Source of the DNA: Rubrivivax sp.
GTDB taxonomy: Bacteria > Pseudomonadota > Gammaproteobacteria > Burkholderiales > Burkholderiaceae_C
Direction: 5' to 3'
Length of the DNA stretch: 64,000 nt
Assembly (NCBI GenBank): GCA_004210455.1
Contig: SEFA01000006.1
Location: forward strand, 62,001 to 126,000
The notes under the pieces were generated by a model. That model saw only the letters and a list, made by a program, of their open reading frames with translations, was not told where the DNA came from and searched no databases. Both the position numbers and the translations under genes were made by a program. Below are positions 44,736 to 53,182 of the stretch, one piece after another (within the stretch, counting starts at the first letter, position 1; each line of letters opens with the position of its first letter).

Positions 44736-45233
44736 CACCCCCCCGGCTCGCTGAACCACCTGCTCGGCGAGATGCTCAACCGTTCCGCCGGGCTGCAGCT
44801 GGAGCACGTGCCGTACAAGGGCGTCGGACCTGCCTTGACCGACATGCTGGGCGGCCAGGTGAGCGTCGGTTTCGCGAGCCTGCCGTCCTGCCTCGAATTC
44901 GTGCGCGCCGGCAAGCTGGTGGCGCTGGGCGTGAGTTCGCCCAAGCGCTCCTCGGCGCTGCCCGACGTGCCAGCGATCGGCGAGGTCATCCCGGGATTCG
45001 CGGGTGAGCTGTGGGTCGGACTGTTCGCGCTCCACGGCACGCCCGACGCGATCACGAAGCAACTGGCCGACGACGTGACCCTGGTGATGAACGCGCCCGA
45101 TGCGATCGCCAAGCTCACGGCGCTGGGCGTGGAGCCGCTCAGGGGCGGCCCCACCGCGCTGGCGGCCATGCTGAAACAGGACATCGCCCGGTGGGAGCCG
45201 ATCGTGAAGGCGTCGGGGGCGCGCGTGGATTGA
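44736..45233 (+). pseudogene. Bug/TctC-family substrate-binding protein, 5'-truncated remnant
   Basis: The ~165 readable residues correspond to the C-terminal half of a tripartite tricarboxylate transporter receptor: PPGSLNHLLGEML, HVPYKGVGPALTDMLGGQVSVGF, LVALGVSSPKRSSALPDVPAIGEV, and LFALHGTPDAI. Family members are about 320 residues with a signal peptide; the signal peptide and the first ~150 residues are missing, and similarity begins within a few codons of the preceding lyase stop. A short in-frame ATG at 44712 lies inside the lyase gene and does not restore the protein. It probably arose by deletion between the two genes. Confidence 0.82.
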
Positions 45234-45300
45234 CGCGGAGGGCGCGGATTAGGGCGACCGCTCTCCTGCGGCGCCCGGCCTTGCGTTATGGTCCGCGCCC

Positions 45301-45798
45301 ATGACCGACGTGAAGACCGACGTGAAGACCGACGTGAACAGTCCCTTCGAGCCCGAGTTCACCACCGCGCTGTGCGAGATCTTCGAGCAGCTGATCAGTT
45401 TCAACCAGCTGCTCGGCGTGAAGATCGACGAGCTGCGGCACGAGATCGTGCGGGCGCACATTCCTATGCGGCCGGAGCTGGTCGGGCACTACGCCCACAA
45501 CCGGCTGCACGGCGGCGTGATCAGCGCGACGCTCGATTCGATGGGCGGCCTGGCGGTGATGGCGGCGATCGGCGCGCGTCATCTCGACGAGCCGCCGCAG
45601 CAGCGGCTGCAGCGCTTCGCCAAGCTCGGCACCATCGACCTGCGCGTGGATTACCTGCGCCCGGCCATCGGAGCCATGTTCCGCTGCGAAGCGGAGGTGA
45701 TGCGCCTGGGCAGCCGCGTCGCCAACACGCGCATGGCGTTCACCGATGAACAGGGACGATTGCTGGCCACCGGAGCGGCGGCGTACATCGTGTCCTGA
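45301..45798 (+). CDS. Hotdog-fold thioesterase, PaaI/YbgC-like (165 aa)
   Basis: Acyl-CoA thioesterase superfamily: HYAHNRLHGGVISATLDSMGGLAVMAA gives the HGGV-D pattern of PaaI-type active sites, and the final strand is RVANTRMAFTDEQGRLLATGAAAYIVS. N-terminal residues 2-13 are a DVKT repeat encoded by 12-bp tandem copies. Substrate unknown. Convergent with the HTH regulator gene 4 bp away. Confidence 0.88.
   Translation: MTDVKTDVKTDVNSPFEPEFTTALCEIFEQLISFNQLLGVKIDELRHEIVRAHIPMRPELVGHYAHNRLHGGVISATLDSMGGLAVMAAIGARHLDEPPQQRLQRFAKLGTIDLRVDYLRPAIGAMFRCEAEVMRLGSRVANTRMAFTDEQGRLLATGAAAYIVS
45304..45339. repeat. 12-bp tandem repeat at the thioesterase start
   Basis: ACCGACGTGAAG occurs twice and ACCGACGTGAAC once, directly after the ATG, encoding T-D-V-K/N. 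The in-frame unit suggests slippage expansion at the N-terminus. Confidence 0.85.
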
Positions 45799-45802
45799 TC
45801 CA

Positions 45803-46429
45803 CTACACCGCGCGGATCCGGTAAGCACAACGCCGCGCGCCGGCCAGCAGATGCTCGGTGCGCTCGACGGCGAGGCCCGGACCGAGGCAGCGCTCGAAGA
45901 GCGCCAGCTCCGAGCGGCAGAAGCCCTGACAGCTCTGCGCCGCCGCGCAGATCGGGCAGTGGTCCTCCACCAGCAGCCAGTCCTTGCCGACGCGCTCCGC
46001 GCGCGCCATGTAGCCCTCTTCGGCGCGCAGCCGCGCGAGTTCGCGCACGCGGTCGCCGGTCGTCCGGCAGCGGTCCATCGCCGCGCGGTAGCGCCGCTCG
46101 CTGTCGCGCTCGCGCGCGAGGATCAGTTGATCGAGCCCCGCCTCGCCGAAGACCGCGCGCGCCTGCTGGATCAATTGCACGGTGAGATCGGCATGCCGAT
46201 CCGGGAAGCGCCCGTGCCCCGCCGCCGTCAGCGACCACAGCTTGCGCGGCCGTCCGGCCTCGCCGCGCTGGTCGTCCTGCGCTTCGACCAGCCCCTGCTC
46301 CTCCAGCCGCGCGAGCAGCTTGTGCGCGCCCATCGGCGTGATGGCGACGGTCGCCGCGAGCGCCGCCGCCGCCTGCGGCCCGCGGCTCTTCAACTCGAAC
46401 AGCAGCCGTTCCTCGTTGCCCTGGCTCAT
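45803..46429 (-). CDS. Cys-rich HTH transcriptional regulator (COG2345/SufR-like, 208 aa)
   Basis: N-terminal winged HTH (LLFELKSRGPQAAAALAATVAITPMGAHKLLARLEEQGLV region) with the acidic-basic wing QRGEAGRPRKLWSLT. The C-terminal half has six cysteines (158, 161, 167, 171, 181, 201) in HCPICAAAQSCQGFC and GARRCAYRI, resembling the iron-sulfur-binding part of SufR-type repressors. Probably a redox or cluster-sensing repressor. Last gene of a three-gene operon; ATG 46429 overlaps the MFS stop by 4 bp. The AT-rich repeats upstream of the operon are candidate operators. Confidence 0.85.
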   Translation of the reverse strand: MSQGNEERLLFELKSRGPQAAAALAATVAITPMGAHKLLARLEEQGLVEAQDDQRGEAGRPRKLWSLTAAGHGRFPDRHADLTVQLIQQARAVFGEAGLDQLILARERDSERRYRAAMDRCRTTGDRVRELARLRAEEGYMARAERVGKDWLLVEDHCPICAAAQSCQGFCRSELALFERCLGPGLAVERTEHLLAGARRCAYRIRAV

Positions 46430-47739
46430 GAATGGCGCCTCGCGAAACGGATGAAGCCGATCGCCGCACCCAGACACATCGTCCCGCCCAGCAGCATGAT
46501 CCAGCGCGCCGAGAGCATGCCCAGCGCGCCGCCGATCAGCGCGATCAAGGTGTTGGAGAGGCAGAACACCGTCGTCAGCAGGCCCATCACGCGGCCTTGT
46601 CCATACGCCGCAAAGCGATCCGACATCCACGCCGGCATCAGCGCGTTGTAGAACGACAGCGGAATCCCGAGCAACGGGATCAATGCCAACCCCATCCACG
46701 ACGGCGCGAGACTCAGCGTCAGCAGCCCGATGGCCGCGACGACCGCGAAACGCGCCGCCCGGTGCAGCGGCGTCGGCCCCGAGCCGATGCGCGCCGCGAA
46801 GATGCTGGCCGCCGTCATCGCCGCGCATTGCACGGCGGTGACCAGCGCGATGCCGCGGCTGTCGAGCCCGGCCTGCTGCAGCATCCACAGCGGCGCGAAT
46901 TCGTAGAGCGCGTTGACGCCCAGCGTGTAGGCCAGCTGCAACAGCGCGAGGTGACGCAGCACCGGGTCCTGCGCGATCAGTCCCAGCGACTGCTGACGCC
47001 GCATCGCGGCGAGCATGCCGCCCTCCGGCTTCGCGGCCGGACGATCGTCGGGGAGGCCGAAGCCGAGCAGCACCAGGCACGGCAGCATCACGACCGCGGC
47101 CACGATGAACGGCACCGCCTCGCCCCAGGGCAGCGTCAGGCCGCCGAGCAGCGGTCCGACCAGCCAGCCGATGTAGAGGCTCGCGTTGAGCCATGCGAAG
47201 CTGCGCGTGCGCTCCAGCTGCGGATGCCAGTCGGCCAGCAGCGCGCGCACGACGGCGACGTTCCCTTCGGTGAGCCCCGTCGCGAAACGCGACAGCACGA
47301 ACAGCGGATAGTCCCGCGACGCCAGCGCGAAGGCGCTCAGTCCGTAGCCGACGAGCGTCGCGGTGATGGTGACGCTGAGCACGCGACGCCGCCCGTAGCG
47401 GTCGGACATCGGCCCGATCACCAGGCTGCCGACGAGGATGCCGGCGGGATTCACCGCCAGCGCCAGGCCCATCAGCAACTCGGGTCGCAGCCCGAGGAAA
47501 TGGGTGAAGCCGTCGACCGGGCCGCCGACGAAGATCGGCGCCAGGATCGGGTACGGCAACGCGACGCCGGCGGTGCTCATCAACGCCAGCGCGCAGACGG
47601 CCCAGAGCAGCAGGTGCGGATGACGCAGCGACGCCGGCGAGGCCGCGGCGGTCGCCGTCGCGTCGGTGGCCGCGGCTGCGGTCGCACCGGCCGTCGCGGC
47701 GGATTCTGGGGACTCGGAGGTGGGCAGCACGGCGCTCAT
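46426..47739 (-). CDS. MFS transporter, drug/metabolite type (437 aa)
   Basis: Twelve membrane segments; the loop 2-3 motif appears as GPMSDRYGRRRVLSVTIT, and TGLTEGNVAVVRALLADW lies in TM4-TM5. A ~45-residue Ala/Thr-rich cytoplasmic N-terminus precedes TM1. ATG 47739 overlaps the stop of the VOC-questin gene (ATGA). Within this operon it probably exports the compound, or its product, that the fused enzyme acts on; this is inference. Confidence 0.9.
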   Translation of the reverse strand: MSAVLPTSESPESAATAGATAAAATDATATAAASPASLRHPHLLLWAVCALALMSTAGVALPYPILAPIFVGGPVDGFTHFLGLRPELLMGLALAVNPAGILVGSLVIGPMSDRYGRRRVLSVTITATLVGYGLSAFALASRDYPLFVLSRFATGLTEGNVAVVRALLADWHPQLERTRSFAWLNASLYIGWLVGPLLGGLTLPWGEAVPFIVAAVVMLPCLVLLGFGLPDDRPAAKPEGGMLAAMRRQQSLGLIAQDPVLRHLALLQLAYTLGVNALYEFAPLWMLQQAGLDSRGIALVTAVQCAAMTAASIFAARIGSGPTPLHRAARFAVVAAIGLLTLSLAPSWMGLALIPLLGIPLSFYNALMPAWMSDRFAAYGQGRVMGLLTTVFCLSNTLIALIGGALGMLSARWIMLLGGTMCLGAAIGFIRFARRHS

Positions 47740-49058
47740 TGTGCGGCCCCTTCGCGCCGCAGACACAAGGCATAGCCGGGCCAGCCGCGATGGCGCCACT
47801 CCTCGCGCGCGGCGTCGGCGACCTTGATGCGGTGATCGTTCATCGACGCGTGCAGCGACGGCAGTTCACGGGTCCAGTCGTCTTCCGTCGCGTGGCCCGC
47901 ATGCACCAGCGCCCAGGCCGGCGCGGGACGCCTCTCCGACAGGTAGGTGCCCAGCCACGCACGCCAGACGTTGCGCAAGACCTGGCCCTCGTCGATGTCC
48001 ACGCCGCGCGAGACGGCGGCTTCGAGCAGCACGCGGACCGCGTGCGTGCCCGTCACCAGATGCAGCGAGGCGAACTGATGCCGCGACAGATAGGCCGCCA
48101 GCGAGGCCTCGGCCAGCGCGTCCAGCGTCAACCGGGGACGCGCGACGTACTCGTCGAACCCCGGCAACGCCAGCGCGCGTTGCATCCGCGTCGTGATCAG
48201 CGTGCCCGGCAGCGGCGGCATCGCCAGCGCGGGATCGGCGCGCACGGCGTCGATCACGTCGCGCAGGCGCTCCCGGCCCTGCCCCGCGGACGCCGGCGCG
48301 CCGAGCGGGCTCTCCACGCCGATCGTCGTCTTCAGCGCCGCATCGAGTTCCCCGCGATGCCCCGACCGCAAGGCGTAGGCGAGCCGGATCGCGACATGAA
48401 AGGCCTGCGCCTCGGGCGCGGCGAGCACGCGGCGCAGCGCGTCCTCGACGGACGGCGGCGGCACGCCGCCGTCGTCCGCGGGCCGCGACAGCGGCGACCA
48501 ATGGTCGAGGTGGCGCTGCATCGCCTCGCGCGGCGCGTCCAGCCGGGCCAGCGCGCCCAGCGCCATCGGCAGATGGTTGAAGAGCGGCAGCGCCTCGGTC
48601 CCGTACATCGGACCGAACTTAACGGACTGGTCCAACGCCTCATGCAGTCCCGCCGGCCACGGCGGGCCCTTGAGCTCCAGGGCGTTGCCGTCCGGATCGA
48701 ACAGGTACAGCGACGGACCTTCGCCGTCCGCGCCGTATCGCGAGCCGTAGGCATCGACGGTGACGCCCCGCGCCGTCAGCCAGCGGCGCAGGGCGGGCTC
48801 GTCGAGGGTCTCGACGCGCAGGCAGAAGTGGTCGACGTTGCGCCCCTCCACACCGGGTCCCGCGCCTCCGATGCGCCCCAGCTTGCCGTCCAACGGCACC
48901 AGGTCGATCAACTGCGCCCCCGCGCGCAGTTGCACCAGGCCGATCTCCTCCTGACGCCGCTCGACCGTGCAACCCAGCAGGTCCACGTAGAAGTGCAACG
49001 CGGCCGACAGATCGCGCACGCGCAGCACGAGGTGGTCGAGTCCCAGGATCCTGATCAT
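47736..49058 (-). CDS. VOC-glyoxalase / questin-oxidase-like fusion protein (440 aa)
   Basis: Residues 1-135 are a vicinal oxygen chelate domain (IRILGLDHLVLRVRDL; VDHFCLRVET; YLFDPDGNALELKG) with His9, His77 and Glu128 as the usual metal triad for a single-domain half. Residues ~140-440 resemble the questin-oxidase-like family (AflY/DUF4243): NHLPMALGALARL near 161, and a C-terminal region with HLVTGTHAVRVLLEAA and WALVHAGHATEDDWT. Both domains look complete. AAGGAG precedes ATG 49058. It heads the operon with the MFS and HTH genes. Baeyer-Villiger-type ring opening is known for AflY; chemistry here is unproven. Confidence 0.78.
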   Translation of the reverse strand: MIRILGLDHLVLRVRDLSAALHFYVDLLGCTVERRQEEIGLVQLRAGAQLIDLVPLDGKLGRIGGAGPGVEGRNVDHFCLRVETLDEPALRRWLTARGVTVDAYGSRYGADGEGPSLYLFDPDGNALELKGPPWPAGLHEALDQSVKFGPMYGTEALPLFNHLPMALGALARLDAPREAMQRHLDHWSPLSRPADDGGVPPPSVEDALRRVLAAPEAQAFHVAIRLAYALRSGHRGELDAALKTTIGVESPLGAPASAGQGRERLRDVIDAVRADPALAMPPLPGTLITTRMQRALALPGFDEYVARPRLTLDALAEASLAAYLSRHQFASLHLVTGTHAVRVLLEAAVSRGVDIDEGQVLRNVWRAWLGTYLSERRPAPAWALVHAGHATEDDWTRELPSLHASMNDHRIKVADAAREEWRHRGWPGYALCLRREGAAQ

Positions 49059-49128
49059 GGCGCGCTCCTTCTGCTTGCTGTGGTGTGGCCGCATGATCGC
49101 TCCGCCCATCAAATTAATAAACTTTTAG

Positions 49129-49148
49129 TTGATTAACATCTTGATCAA
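49129..49148. promoter_or_regulatory. TTGATTAA / TTGATCAA operator-like repeats
   Basis: In the only strongly AT-rich stretch of the window (49111-49150), TTGATTAA and the perfect palindrome TTGATCAA lie 12 bp apart centre to centre. They sit between the VOC-questin operon and the divergent phosphatase gene. This fits a binding site for the operon's own HTH regulator. Confidence 0.5.
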
Positions 49149-49172
49149 CAGGGAGACCCGACAATCGGTGTC

Positions 49173-49649
49173 ATGGCTTTCCGACCCCTCCCCCTTCCCG
49201 ACGCCGTTCCGGGCCGGCTGTGGCTGCAGTCGATGCCGGGCCGCCGCGAGTCCTGGGGCGCCTTCCTCGACGAAGCGCGCCTGAACCAGCTCAACGTGGT
49301 GGTGTGCCTCAACCCGCTCGACGAAGTCGCCGAGCTCTCGCCGTCGTATCACAAGGCGATCACCGAAGGCCGCCTGCCCTTCCGCTGGCTGCACGTGCCG
49401 ATGCGCGATTTCGGACTCGCGTCGGACAGCGCGGCCTTCCGGCAGGGCGTGGAGCACATCGCGCAGGGGCTGCGCATGGGCGACCGCGTGCTGCTGCACT
49501 GCGCCGCCGGGATGGGCCGCACCGGCACCATGGCCGCGTGCGTGCTGAAGCGGCTCGGTACGCCGGCGGCCGAGGCGCTCGACGCGGTCACCGCCGCCGG
49601 ATCGAATCCGCAATCGGCGCTCCAGTCGGGCTGGATCCACCAGTTCTGA
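49173..49649 (+). CDS. Cytosolic dual-specificity/tyrosine phosphatase-like protein (158 aa)
   Basis: Compact PTP domain with intact HCX5R: LHCAAGMGRTGTMAA with Cys110 and Arg116, and a general-acid Asp candidate in VPMRDFG (Asp79). Length fits small bacterial DSP-like enzymes. No signal peptide. It shares its promoter region with the divergent VOC-questin operon. In contrast to the three pseudophosphatase-like proteins at 4.7-8.3 kb it should be active. Substrate unknown. Confidence 0.88.
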   Translation: MAFRPLPLPDAVPGRLWLQSMPGRRESWGAFLDEARLNQLNVVVCLNPLDEVAELSPSYHKAITEGRLPFRWLHVPMRDFGLASDSAAFRQGVEHIAQGLRMGDRVLLHCAAGMGRTGTMAACVLKRLGTPAAEALDAVTAAGSNPQSALQSGWIHQF

Positions 49650-49682
49650 GGTCTCCGCGACGGGCGACGCGACAATGCGCCG

Positions 49683-50354
49683 ATGCAGGCGTCGACGCTC
49701 CACCCCTCCCGCCACCCGCGCTCGCTCCATCAGCCCGTGCGGCATGCCGATGCGTGGCGCGTCATCGTCGACAAGCCGTCGGGCCTGCTGTCCGTTCCTG
49801 GCCGTGGCGAGGACAAGCAGGACTGCGCCTGGGCACGGGTGGCGGCCGAGTTCCCGGACGCGTTGATCGTGCATCGCCTGGACCAGTCGACCTCCGGCCT
49901 GATCGTCTTCGGACGCGGCGAGGCAATGCAGCGCGCGCTCAGCGAAGCCTTCGCCGCGAGACTCGTCGACAAGCGTTATGAAGCGGTCGTCGCCGGCCTT
50001 GTCGAGCAGGACAGCTTCGAGATCGACCTGCCGCTGATCGTCGACTGGCCGAACCGGCCGCGGCAGATGATCGATCACGAGCGCGGAAAGCCCAGCCTGA
50101 CCCGCGTGCGCGTGCTGCACCGCGATGTCGTCGCGGGCACCACGCGCGTCGAGCTGGAGCCTGTCACCGGCCGCTCGCATCAGCTGCGCGTGCATCTGCT
50201 GGCCGCCGGCCATCCCATCCTCGGCGACGCGCTGTATGCGCCGCCGGAGGTCCTCGCGCGGGCGCCCCGCCTGCTGCTGCATGCGCGGGACCTCCGCCTG
50301 CCGGCGGTGCTGGCCGCGCCGGCGCTGTCACTGCATTCGCCGCCCGCGTTCTGA
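49683..50354 (+). CDS. RluA-family pseudouridine synthase (223 aa)
   Basis: Catalytic motif IVHRLDQSTSGLIVFGRG with the invariant Asp, and the RluA-class block TGRSHQLRVHLLAAGHPILGDALY. It lacks an S4 domain and is the size of RluA. Expected target is uridine in 23S rRNA and/or tRNA. It starts 33 bp after the phosphatase gene, so co-transcription is likely. Confidence 0.92.
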   Translation: MQASTLHPSRHPRSLHQPVRHADAWRVIVDKPSGLLSVPGRGEDKQDCAWARVAAEFPDALIVHRLDQSTSGLIVFGRGEAMQRALSEAFAARLVDKRYEAVVAGLVEQDSFEIDLPLIVDWPNRPRQMIDHERGKPSLTRVRVLHRDVVAGTTRVELEPVTGRSHQLRVHLLAAGHPILGDALYAPPEVLARAPRLLLHARDLRLPAVLAAPALSLHSPPAF

Positions 50355-50398
50355 GCGCGACAGGCGCACACCCGTCATCCGATCAAGGAGCGTTTCCC

Positions 50399-51196
50399 AT
50401 GTCCACGACCGCTTTCGACGACGCCGCCCGGCCTCGTTCCCTCATCGTCATCACCGGCAGCTCGCGCGGTCTGGGCGAGGCCCTGGCGCGCCAGTCGCTC
50501 GAGGCCGGCCATCTGGTCGTCGGCATCGCCCGCGGGCGCAGCGAGACACTGGAACGCTTCGCCCATGAGCGCGGCCTGCCGCTGCAGCAATGGCAGGCCG
50601 ACCTGGCCCATCCGCTGACGATCGCCCAGCACCTGGCCGACTGGCTGCGCACGCAGCCCGGCGACTGGTCCGCGGCGACGCTGATCAACAACGCCGGCGT
50701 CGTCACGACGCCCGGCCCCATCGACGGCGAATCACTGGAGAGGCTGTCCGGCGCGCTGCGCGTCGGCCTCGAGGCGACCGTGCTGCTGAGCGCCGCCTTC
50801 CTGGACGCCACCCGCGCGTGGCCGGCGGATCGCAAGGTGCTGAACATCTCGTCCGGCCTGGGCCGCCGCGCGATGGCGGGCAGCGCGCTCTACTGCGCCG
50901 CCAAGGCCGGCATGGACAACCTCAGCCGCGCCATGGCGCTGGACGAGGAACACAAGGCCGCCAAGGGCGAACGCGCCGCGCGCGTCGTCTCGCTGGCGCC
51001 CGGCATCATCGACACCGACATGCAGGCGCAACTGCGCGGCGGCGACGCGTCGAAGTTCCCGGATCGCGATCGCTTCGCCGCGTTCAAGGCCGAAGGGCAG
51101 CTCGCCAGCGCGGACGACACCGCACGCCAGGTGCTGAAGTTCCTCTCCAGAAACGACTTCGGCCAGCAGGTGCTGGCCGATGTGCGGGACGCCTGA
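50399..51196 (+). CDS. SDR-family oxidoreductase, sepiapterin-reductase-like (265 aa)
   Basis: Complete short-chain dehydrogenase: VITGSSRGLGEAL cofactor motif, LINNAGVV, catalytic Ser in LNISSGLGRRAM and YCAAK. The C-terminal SLAPGIIDTDMQAQLR resembles sepiapterin reductase-like members. NADP(H) dependence is likely from the TGSSRG loop followed by GIARGRS. ATG follows AGGAG (caaggagcg). Substrate unknown. Convergent with the CobD-like gene. Confidence 0.92.
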   Translation: MSTTAFDDAARPRSLIVITGSSRGLGEALARQSLEAGHLVVGIARGRSETLERFAHERGLPLQQWQADLAHPLTIAQHLADWLRTQPGDWSAATLINNAGVVTTPGPIDGESLERLSGALRVGLEATVLLSAAFLDATRAWPADRKVLNISSGLGRRAMAGSALYCAAKAGMDNLSRAMALDEEHKAAKGERAARVVSLAPGIIDTDMQAQLRGGDASKFPDRDRFAAFKAEGQLASADDTARQVLKFLSRNDFGQQVLADVRDA

Positions 51197-51208
51197 GTGC
51201 AGGCCCGG

Positions 51209-52198
51209 TCAGCCGACGAGGTTGGCCAGCGTCAGCAGCGCCAGCAGCAGCAGCCACAGCACCACCGAGCGCCACACCAGGCCGACGACGCTCTGCAGGT
51301 GGCCCAGCTGCGGCGGGACACCGCCGGTGGACCCTTCGGCGCTCGTCGCGTCCATGTCGCCGCCGGATTCGAAGGTCTTGCTGCGGTCCGGCGTCACGCC
51401 CGGCGCCGCGCTGCCGCCCAGCTGCACGCCGACCGCGCCCGCGGCGGACGCCAGGATGATGCCCTCGTTGTCATGCGCCCACAGCGTCGAGTCCCGGCGC
51501 CAGGAGCTCACCGCCTCCTCGAAGTTGCCGACGATGGCGAAGCCGGTCGCCGTCAGGCGCGCGGGGATGTGGTCGATCATCCCGAACAGCTTGCGCGACA
51601 GCACCATCAGGCGCTCGTTGGTCGGCGCGTCCAGCGTGCGGCTCTTGAAGGCCCAGTAACGGCCGGCGAATTCGGCCATCCGGTACAGCACGGCCCCGGC
51701 CGGACCCAGACCCAGCGTCGAGAACAGCACGAACCAGAAGAAGACGCCGAACACATGCCGGTGCGCCGCCAGCAGCGAATGCTCCAGCACGTGTCTGAGC
51801 AGCTCGGTGCGCGGCAGTTCGCTCGCGTCCAGGTGACGCCATTCGGCCAGCAGGCGGCGCGCTTCGAGCTCGTCGCCACGCTCCAGCGCGTCACGGATGT
51901 CGGTGAAGTAGTGGCTGAACTGGCGGAACCCCAGCGTCAGATAGAGCACCAGCACATCCATCGCCAGCGACAGCAGCAGGCTGTACGGACGGACGAGCGC
52001 GTAGATCGCCCCGACGAGCAGGGCCGGACCGACGACGGTGATCGTCCACACGACGGCCGCATGGTGCGACCGCCCCGCGTCGAAGTTGCGCCCGGTCCAG
52101 CGCACCCAGGCGATCATGCCTTGGTGGACCGGGTTCCCGTGCGGCAGAGGCTTGAGCTGCTCGCACACCAGCGCCAGCAAGACCGCGAAGAAGTTCAT
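51209..52198 (-). CDS. CobD/CbiB-family membrane protein (329 aa)
   Basis: Burkholderiales-type member of the CobD/CbiB family (adenosylcobinamide-phosphate synthase relatives) with several membrane segments and the block VLEHSLLAAHRHVFGVFFWFVLFSTLGLGPAGAVLYRM, read in parts. The N-terminal motif MNFFAVLLALVCEQLKPL replaces the canonical start. No other cobalamin genes are nearby, so a role in cobamide assembly is uncertain. It follows the CoA pyrophosphatase gene on the same strand. Confidence 0.85.
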   Translation of the reverse strand: MNFFAVLLALVCEQLKPLPHGNPVHQGMIAWVRWTGRNFDAGRSHHAAVVWTITVVGPALLVGAIYALVRPYSLLLSLAMDVLVLYLTLGFRQFSHYFTDIRDALERGDELEARRLLAEWRHLDASELPRTELLRHVLEHSLLAAHRHVFGVFFWFVLFSTLGLGPAGAVLYRMAEFAGRYWAFKSRTLDAPTNERLMVLSRKLFGMIDHIPARLTATGFAIVGNFEEAVSSWRRDSTLWAHDNEGIILASAAGAVGVQLGGSAAPGVTPDRSKTFESGGDMDATSAEGSTGGVPPQLGHLQSVVGLVWRSVVLWLLLLALLTLANLVG

Positions 52199-52267
52199 GG
52201 CCCGGGATGATAGCGGCCCTCACCCCCTTCGACGGGGGTTGGTCCGCCCTGGTCCCGTCACCAAAGG

Positions 52268-53050
52268 TCAGACCTGCAGGAAGCGGTAGAGATTGCGCAA
52301 CATCGCCGCGGTCGCGCCCCAGATGAAAAACTCCTTCGAGGCGTCCGACGTCAGCGTGACATCGGGGTCCGCGTTCGACACCGCAAGACCTGGCCCCGTC
52401 CACGGCATCGACAGGAACTGGCGACGGCCCTTCAGGGGACCGCTGTCGTCGGCCCCCTCCAGTTCATAGGTGTGGCGCTGGTGGTGCGCGGGATTCATCA
52501 GGAAATCCAGCGGCACCTCGAACGCCTCGGCGACTTCGAAGGCATCCAGGCGCAGCGAGAAACCCGGACGTATCAGCCCCACCACCGGCGTGACTTCGTA
52601 GGCCGTCACCGTGCGGTAGACAGGGAGCTGGCCGATGAGGTCGACGAAGCGCTCGTCGAGGCCGATTTCCTCCTCCGCCTCGCGCAGCGCGGTGCGTTCG
52701 GGCGAGCCGTCTTCCGGTTCGGCGCGGCCGCCGGGGAAGCTGACCTGCCCGGCGTGATCCCGCAGATGCGCGGTGCGTTGCGTCAGCAGCACATGCAGGC
52801 CGCCGGGGCGCTCCACGAGCGGGATCAGCACCGCGGCTTGCGTCGTCGTGCGGCCCGGGAAGATGCCGCCATCGCCCGGAAGCTCTGCCTCGAGGATCGT
52901 CGGATGCAGGAAGCGCTCGCGCAGTGCGGCGGGCGTCAGATGCTCGCGCGGGACGGCGGGGAGATGCGCATCGGTGCCGACGACGGGGATGGCGCGGGGA
53001 TCCTGGATGGCGGGGCGGCTGGCGGGACGGCTGGAGGGAAGCGTCGGCAT
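52268..53050 (-). CDS. Nudix CoA pyrophosphatase (260 aa)
   Basis: Nudix box GGRAEPEDGSPERTALREAEEEIGL is intact, preceded by the CoA-diphosphatase motif LLTQRTAHLRDHAGQVSFPGG. Hydrolyses CoA and acyl-CoA derivatives to 3',5'-ADP and phosphopantetheines. An N-terminal extension of ~60 residues includes a Ser/Arg/Pro-rich start. It follows rplS, beyond a terminator-like hairpin. Confidence 0.92.
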   Translation of the reverse strand: MPTLPSSRPASRPAIQDPRAIPVVGTDAHLPAVPREHLTPAALRERFLHPTILEAELPGDGGIFPGRTTTQAAVLIPLVERPGGLHVLLTQRTAHLRDHAGQVSFPGGRAEPEDGSPERTALREAEEEIGLDERFVDLIGQLPVYRTVTAYEVTPVVGLIRPGFSLRLDAFEVAEAFEVPLDFLMNPAHHQRHTYELEGADDSGPLKGRRQFLSMPWTGPGLAVSNADPDVTLTSDASKEFFIWGATAAMLRNLYRFLQV

Positions 53051-53129
53051 GCGGCTGGAGCGTCCGGTGCGCCGGACTTGTTCGTGGGCGCCCGAGGCGC
53101 GAAGCCCCGATTGGACGCCAGAAACGACA

Positions 53130-53161
53130 AAGCCGCTCCGGGCAGGGCCTTGGAGCGGCTT
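53130..53161 (-). terminator. Terminator after rplS
   Basis: On the minus strand AAGCCGCTCC, a 12-nt loop and GGAGCGGCTT followed by TGTCGTTT, 22 bp beyond the rplS stop. A 10-bp stem with a partial T-tract. Confidence 0.75.
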
Positions 53162-53182
53162 GGGGGGGGCTGACGCCGAGGA

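Noticed and set aside
49173-49649. The small phosphatase as a fourth member of the pseudophosphatase family
   Set aside because: It has an intact HCX5R loop, is far shorter, and lacks the array's VVD(L/V)RS and FRAEDL blocks.
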